NCBI GenBank assembly: GCA_031258265.1
Contig: JAIRNB010000180.1
Span: 1-8,637 of the forward strand
Direction: 5' to 3'
Length of the DNA: 8,637 nt
DNA from: Treponema sp.
GTDB taxonomy: Bacteria; Spirochaetota; Spirochaetia; Treponematales; Breznakiellaceae
In this document: positions 4,760-8,637 of the stretch, one piece after another
Numbering within the stretch: the stretch's first letter is position 1
How the letters are laid out: each line of letters starts with the position of its first letter
Notes under the pieces: generated by a model
Seen by the model: only the letters and a program-made list of their open reading frames with translations
The model's database searches: none
What the model was told of the DNA's origin: nothing
Position numbers and translations under genes: made by a program

Positions 4760-7342
4760 ATGTCAGATCAAAGCCTCGTCCCCATAGATCAGAGTCTTCC
4801 CAACAAGCTGCCCCTGGTGGCCTTGATGGGCCGGCCTATATTCCCCGGAATTTTCACCCCGATCATGATCGGGAATCCCCCGGATGTGAAGGTGGTGGAA
4901 GATGCGGTGGCCAGGGATGCCTTTATCGGCATGGTGATGCTGCTTAACGAGACGGAAAGCCCTGCCGCTGCTGATCTGCACCCGGTGGGGACGGCGGCTA
5001 AGATTGTTAAGAAGATCAACCTTCCCGACGGCGGGGTGAATATATTTATCTCTACCCTGAAGCGGTTCCGCATTAAGAAGGCCCTGAATCCAAGCAACCC
5101 CATTGTGGCGGCGGTGGAGTACCTGGAGGACGAGGAGGACAACACCAGCGAGGTAAAGGCCCTTACCAGGGCCCTGATCAGCGAGATGAAGCAGATCTCC
5201 GAGAACAACCCCCTCTTTTCCGAGGAAATGCGGCTGAACATGATCAACATCGATCATCCCGGCAAGATCGCCGATTTTATTGCCAGTATCCTTAATATTG
5301 ACAAGTCGGAACAGCAGAAGATTCTGGAAATTCTTAATGTCCGCAAACGGATGGAACAGGTTCTGGTGTTTATTAAGAAGGAACAGGAGCTTTTGCGGAT
5401 TCAGAAAAAAATCCAAAAGGAAATTAACGAAAAGATCGAAAAATCCCAGCGGGAGTATTTCTTACGGGAGGAGCTGAAAGCTATCAAAGGCGAATTGGGG
5501 ATGACTACCGACGCCAAAAGTTCCGAATATCAGCGTTTTAAAGAAAAATTTGACGGCTTTAAGTTTGAGGGGGAGGTTAAGGAAACGGTGGAACAGGAAC
5601 TGGAGAAATTCAGCCTGATGGAGCCGAATTCCGCGGAATTTATCGTTACCCGGAACTACCTGGACGCGATCGCTACCCTGCCCTGGGGGGAGCCGCCGCC
5701 TGAACAGTTTGATCTTAAAGAGGCCCAGCTTGTATTGGAGGCGGATCATTACGGTCTAAAGGATGTAAAGAGCCGTATCGTGGAATATTTGGCGGTACGG
5801 AAGCTCCGGCAGGGAAGCGGGGAACAGCCCCGGAAGACAGAGTCCTCCGGCAGGGAGGAACGGCTTCCCACCGGCAGTATCATCTGCCTGATCGGCCCCC
5901 CGGGGGTGGGGAAGACCAGTGTGGGCCGTTCCATTGCCCGGGCCCTGGGCAAGCAGTTCTTCCGTTTTAGCGTGGGGGGTATGCGGGACGAGGCTGAGAT
6001 CAAAGGCCACCGCCGTACCTATATCGGTGCCATGCCGGGGAAGATTATCCAGGGTCTTAAAATTGTTAAGGCCAGGGACCCGGTCTTTATGATCGACGAG
6101 ATCGACAAGATGGGGATCAGTTACCAGGGGGACCCGGCCAGCGCCCTGCTGGAGGTCCTGGACCCGGAGCAAAATTTCAGTTTCCGGGATCACTACCTGG
6201 ATCTGCCCTTTGACATATCAAAAATCTTTTTTATCGTTACCGCCAATACCCAGGATACGATTCCCCCGCCCCTCCTGGACCGGATGGAGATTATCCAGAT
6301 TCCCGGCTATATCGATACGGAAAAACTGGAGATTGCCAAACGTTACCTGGTACCCAAAAGCCTGGAGAAAAACGGCCTGCGGAAAAACCAGGTAAAATAT
6401 TCTTCCGAATCCCTGCTCCACATTGCCAACGGTTACGCCAGGGAGGCGGGGGTCCGGAATTTTGAAAAGAATCTGGACAAGATACACCGGAAGCTGGCAA
6501 AGCAGCTTGTGGAGGAAGATGAAAAAACGGCCCCGGCGGGACAGGAAAAGCCGGGGGAGGCCGGTAAGGGAGAGATTCCCGGCAAGGCCGCCGTTAAAAA
6601 CGGGGCAAAGGTTCAGGGAGCCGCTGCGGCCTCCCCTGCGGAGGGGCCGGTGGACGAAACCGGAAAGAACGCCGCCGGGCAGGAAAAGCCGGAAAAAGCC
6701 CCCGGAAACGCCGCCGCCAAATTTGTCATCGACAGGAAGCTGGTGGAGAAGCACCTGGGGAAACCGATTTTCCCGGAAGGGGAGATCAAGCGGGCGGACC
6801 GTCCCGGTATGTCGGTGGGCCTGGCTTGGACCAGCATGGGGGGAGATACCCTGGTTATTGAGGCGATCTCCGTGCCCGGCAAAGAGGGCCTTACCCTGAC
6901 CGGCAAAATGGGGGATACGATGAAGGAAAGCGCCACTATCGCCATGATGGTGGCCCGTAAGCTGGCGGTGGAACGCTACGGCCTGGAAGCCGAATGGTTT
7001 GAGCAGCACCATGTCCACCTTCATATCCCCGAAGGGGCCACCCCTAAGGATGGCCCTTCCGCGGGAATCACCATGGCCACCGCCTTTCTCTCCCTGCTGC
7101 GGGGGAAGACTGTGGCGGACCGGCTTGCCATGACCGGGGAACTTTCCCTGACGGGCCAGGTTTTGCCCATCGGGGGGCTTAAAGAAAAGACTATCGCCGC
7201 CCGGCGGAACAAGGCCCGGCATATTATTATCCCCAAGCAGAACATGAGGGACCTGGACGAGATCCCCGATCATGTAAAAAAGGGTATTGAATTCCACCCG
7301 GTGGAACGCTTTGACGAGGTTTTGGCCTTGGCCTTGCCATAA
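4760..7342 (+). CDS. lon: ATP-dependent protease Lon
   Basis: Lon degrades misfolded and selected regulatory proteins in the cytoplasm as a hexamer. The 860 residues hold the full domain order: N-terminal LON substrate domain (about 15-205), coiled-coil region rich in K/E (about 205-250), AAA+ module with Walker A GPPGVGKTS at 379-387 and Walker B VFMIDEID at 442-449, and the C-terminal protease domain with catalytic S767 in KDGPSAG and K810 in GGLKEK. Their spacing of 43 residues matches the E. coli Ser-Lys pair. The protein is about 75 residues longer than E. coli Lon (784). The excess is mostly a low-complexity A/P/G/K/E linker at about 587-653, between the AAA+ lid and the protease domain, plus a small insertion at about 351-369. 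The start follows GGAG and a TATAAT promoter. Intact and probably co-transcribed with the next gene. Confidence 0.97.
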   Translation: MSDQSLVPIDQSLPNKLPLVALMGRPIFPGIFTPIMIGNPPDVKVVEDAVARDAFIGMVMLLNETESPAAADLHPVGTAAKIVKKINLPDGGVNIFISTLKRFRIKKALNPSNPIVAAVEYLEDEEDNTSEVKALTRALISEMKQISENNPLFSEEMRLNMINIDHPGKIADFIASILNIDKSEQQKILEILNVRKRMEQVLVFIKKEQELLRIQKKIQKEINEKIEKSQREYFLREELKAIKGELGMTTDAKSSEYQRFKEKFDGFKFEGEVKETVEQELEKFSLMEPNSAEFIVTRNYLDAIATLPWGEPPPEQFDLKEAQLVLEADHYGLKDVKSRIVEYLAVRKLRQGSGEQPRKTESSGREERLPTGSIICLIGPPGVGKTSVGRSIARALGKQFFRFSVGGMRDEAEIKGHRRTYIGAMPGKIIQGLKIVKARDPVFMIDEIDKMGISYQGDPASALLEVLDPEQNFSFRDHYLDLPFDISKIFFIVTANTQDTIPPPLLDRMEIIQIPGYIDTEKLEIAKRYLVPKSLEKNGLRKNQVKYSSESLLHIANGYAREAGVRNFEKNLDKIHRKLAKQLVEEDEKTAPAGQEKPGEAGKGEIPGKAAVKNGAKVQGAAAASPAEGPVDETGKNAAGQEKPEKAPGNAAAKFVIDRKLVEKHLGKPIFPEGEIKRADRPGMSVGLAWTSMGGDTLVIEAISVPGKEGLTLTGKMGDTMKESATIAMMVARKLAVERYGLEAEWFEQHHVHLHIPEGATPKDGPSAGITMATAFLSLLRGKTVADRLAMTGELSLTGQVLPIGGLKEKTIAARRNKARHIIIPKQNMRDLDEIPDHVKKGIEFHPVERFDEVLALALP

Positions 7343-7362
7343 TTCCGCCGTAACAGGCTGCC

Positions 7363-7368
7363 AGGAGG
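7363..7368 (+). promoter_or_regulatory. Ribosome binding site AGGAGG of the PhnP-like gene
   Basis: AGGAGG lies six bases before ATG 7375 and within the 32-base gap after the Lon stop. It fixes the start. No promoter fits in the gap, which supports co-transcription with lon. Confidence 0.8.
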
Positions 7369-7374
7369 CTTTTT

Positions 7375-8202
7375 ATGGAGCTGCGATACATGGGAACCGG
7401 CGCGGCGGAGGGGATTCCCGCCACCTTTTGCGCTTGTCCGGTCTGTAAGGAAGCGGCCCGGCGGGGCGGCAGGGAGATACGGACCCGCAGCCAGGCCCTG
7501 CTCGACGGGAAGCTCCTCTTCGATTTTCCTCCCGATACCTACGCCCATTACCTTACCCACCGCTTTGATTTACCTGCGATAGAACGGGTTTTGATAACCC
7601 ATTCCCACATGGATCACTTCTTCCCCCAGGAATTCGAACTGCGGGGCGGCGATTTTGTCCATGATCCCCCGCCGCTTTTGCACATCTATGGCAACGACAA
7701 GGTGGAACAAGTCCTTATGGCCGCGCTGCCCCAGGGGGGCGAGGCTTCGTCGTACCGTTTTGTTTTCCACCTGCTCAAGCCTTTTGAGCGGATCGATGCG
7801 GGTGGTTATCTGGTTACGCCTCTGCTTGCCAGGCACGACCCTTCGGAGGCTTGTTTATTTTACCTCGTGGAACAGGGGGATACGGCGCTGCTCTATGCCC
7901 ACGATACGGGGATTTTTCCGGCGGAAACCTGGGATTTTCTGCGTTCTGCCAAACCCCGGCTTGGGCTGGCAAGCCTGGATTGTACCACGGCGGCCTTTAA
8001 GGAGGGGAACAACCACATGGGCCTGCCGGATGTGGTCCTGGTACGGGAAAAACTGCTGGAAATGGGTCTGGCCGGGGGGAATACGGCCTTTGTACTTAAC
8101 CATTTCTCCCACAACGGCGGACTCCTCCACCGGGAACTGTGTGAAAAGGTCCGGGACCTGGGTTTTACCGTGGCCTGGGACGGTCTAAGTATGGTATTTT
8201 AG
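7375..8202 (+). CDS. Metallo-beta-lactamase-fold hydrolase, PhnP-like
   Basis: This 275-residue protein is probably a cytoplasmic zinc/manganese-dependent phosphodiesterase. The metal ligands of the PhnP group are all present: HxHxDH at H76, H78, D80, H81, then H154 in ARHDP, D177 in AHDTG and H243 in NHFSHN. The extra structural zinc site typical of PhnP is also visible: C19, C21 and C24 in FCACPVCK with H246. The N-terminal GTGAAEGIPA and RTRSQALL phrases fit the same group. E. coli PhnP acts on cyclic phosphate in phosphonate breakdown, but no other phosphonate gene is in the window, so the substrate here is unknown and may be a cyclic nucleotide or other phosphodiester. It follows lon by 32 bases and probably shares its transcript. 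Intact. Confidence 0.88.
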   Translation: MELRYMGTGAAEGIPATFCACPVCKEAARRGGREIRTRSQALLDGKLLFDFPPDTYAHYLTHRFDLPAIERVLITHSHMDHFFPQEFELRGGDFVHDPPPLLHIYGNDKVEQVLMAALPQGGEASSYRFVFHLLKPFERIDAGGYLVTPLLARHDPSEACLFYLVEQGDTALLYAHDTGIFPAETWDFLRSAKPRLGLASLDCTTAAFKEGNNHMGLPDVVLVREKLLEMGLAGGNTAFVLNHFSHNGGLLHRELCEKVRDLGFTVAWDGLSMVF

Positions 8203-8213
8203 CGTTTTTTGCC

Positions 8214-8241
8214 CGGCTGGGGACGCTGCGGCCGCCAGCCG
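8214..8241. repeat. Hairpin after the PhnP-like gene
   Basis: CGGCTGG (8214-8220) pairs with CCAGCCG (8235-8241); the loop holds the palindrome GCGGCCGC (8228-8235). Six Ts (8205-8210) lie before, not after, the stem, so it is not a standard + strand terminator; read on the - strand the stem would be followed by As. It overlaps the first arm of the next element by three bases, so both cannot form fully. Confidence 0.5.
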
Positions 8242-8300
8242 CTTACAGGAGGGAGGGGGCAGCGGAGTAGACCGGACCGGGCGAAGCCCGGGAGGACTAC
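8239..8300. repeat. Family C element, copy 3: box plus hairpin
   Basis: CCGCT (8239-8243) can pair with AGCGG (8261-8265) across a G-rich loop, as in copy 1. The box GGGGGCAGCGGAGTAG (8255-8270) differs from copy 1 at a single position. Six bases later comes hairpin CCGGGC (8277-8282), loop GAA, GCCCGG (8286-8291). GTAG (8267-8270) with CTAC (8297-8300) can extend it across an internal loop. It starts 37 bases after the gene stop. Confidence 0.7.
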
Positions 8301-8323
8301 GGAGCGAGGGCGGGCCGGGATGA

Positions 8324-8371
8324 ACAGCCGCAAGGCTGTACATTGGATAGTACGGCACGGCCTGGCCCGTG
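8324..8371. repeat. Two hairpins, one with a GNRA loop
   Basis: ACAGCC (8324-8329), loop GCAA, GGCTGT (8334-8339) is a perfect 6-bp stem capped by a GNRA tetraloop, which is a hint of function as RNA. CACGG (8356-8360) pairs with CCGTG (8367-8371). They sit between the family C and family B copies. Confidence 0.45.
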
Positions 8372-8375
8372 ATGG

Positions 8376-8420
8376 GCAACCGTAGGTTGTTTATTAAACA
8401 ATGTGGCATGGCCTAGCGCC
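8376..8420. repeat. Family B element, copy 2
   Basis: CAACC (8377-8381), loop GTA, GGTTG (8385-8389), then ATTAAAC, AATGTGGC (8400-8407 region) and TAGCGCC (8414-8420). Relative to copy 1 the hairpin keeps its pairing through a G-C to C-G swap. An alternative perfect palindrome TTGTTTA-T-TAAACAA (8387-8401) overlaps the hairpin and would compete with it; copy 1 lacks this. Confidence 0.7.
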
Positions 8421-8430
8421 AAGTGATGCC

Positions 8431-8499
8431 CCAAAAGAGACTAATGCGGCTTAGCTTTAGCTAAGCCAGAGCGTGCGCGGCCATAGCTCCGGCTTTTGG
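8431..8499. other. Possible three-way junction structure, second example
   Basis: CCAAAAG (8431-8437) pairs with CTTTTGG (8493-8499), enclosing a perfect 8-bp hairpin GGCTTAGC (8448-8455), loop TTTA, GCTAAGCC (8460-8467), and a weaker one, GAGC (8469-8472) with GCTC (8486-8489). Position relative to the family B copy matches the structure at 4441-4493, but sequences differ. Confidence 0.5.
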
Positions 8500-8553
8500 A
8501 ACCCCTGTGCCCCCCCTCCAGGGAACCGGCGTTTACTTTTTTCGTTTGTTTAT

Positions 8554-8637
8554 GGGCGCATTTTTGCGTGCCCGCAAAAACCGGGCTTTCCACTCCAATT
8601 CCTCAGCTTTACCTGCGGTAAAGCCTCCGGTATTTCC
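8554..8637. repeat. Family A element, second copy, cut by the window end
   Basis: Box GGGCGCAT (8554-8561); hairpin TTTTTGCG (8561-8568), loop TGCC, CGCAAAAA (8573-8580); box CCGGGCTTTC (8581-8590) and linker; hairpin GCTTTACC (8606-8613), loop TGC, GGTAAAGC (8617-8624); then GTATTTCC (8630-8637). Boxes and loop match the copy at 4269, while both stems are different but perfectly paired. The expected GCTCTATCCC continuation lies beyond the window. Confidence 0.75.

Noticed and set aside
6218..7297. 359-residue open frame on the - strand
   Set aside because: It lies fully opposite the Lon protease domain, which has all catalytic motifs. The long open antisense frame is a GC-rich codon artefact.
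8214..8637. CRISPR array
   Set aside because: Repeats are few, of several different families, irregularly spaced and without equal-length spacers.

Overview
The window is ordinary-density bacterial DNA, fairly GC-rich, with all genes on the + strand. I infer a spirochaete, most likely a Treponema-group organism of the termite-gut or environmental type. The reasons are the small periplasmic binding protein whose signal peptide ends in AFA followed by GGKRE (a style common in treponemes), the strong AGGAGG ribosome sites, and a Lon protease with a long linker. The taxonomic call rests on recognition only and was not searched.

Layout. (1) Positions 2-953 hold the 3' end of a polar amino acid ABC transporter permease, overlapped by its ATPase gene. 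(2) A 194-base gap with a terminator-like site and a 13-bp hairpin closed by a cUUCGg loop leads to the matching family-3 substrate-binding protein (1148-1969). (3) After a gap with a repeat element comes a 641-residue exported alpha/beta hydrolase fused to about eight membrane helices (2255-4180). (4) A 579-base gap (4181-4759) is packed with structured elements and ends in a TATAAT promoter. (5) Lon protease (4760-7342) is followed 32 bases later by a PhnP-like metallo-beta-lactamase-fold hydrolase (7375-8202), probably in one transcript. (6) The last 435 bases hold more of the same structured elements and no gene.

How the genes work together. The first three genes form an amino acid uptake system: binding protein in the periplasm, permease in the membrane, ATPase in the cytoplasm. 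Lon does ATP-dependent proteolysis. The PhnP-like protein is probably a phosphodiesterase. The hydrolase-membrane fusion stands alone.

The most interesting content is between the genes. Three families of short elements recur, here named A, B and C. Each has conserved unpaired boxes next to hairpins whose stem sequences differ completely between copies yet stay complementary. Family A: GGGCGCAT box, hairpin, CCGGGCT box, 8-bp hairpin with a TGC loop, GTATTTCC box (4269-4354 and 8554-8637, plus a partial at 4203). Family B: CAASC-GTA-GSTTG hairpin with a compensatory pair swap, then AATGTGGC and TAGCGCC boxes (4368-4413 and 8376-8420). Family C: a GGGGGYAGYGGARTAR box followed by a hairpin (2001, 4495 and 8255). 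They look like mobile or selected structured DNA/RNA elements, REP-like in style, and I could not match them to a named family with confidence.
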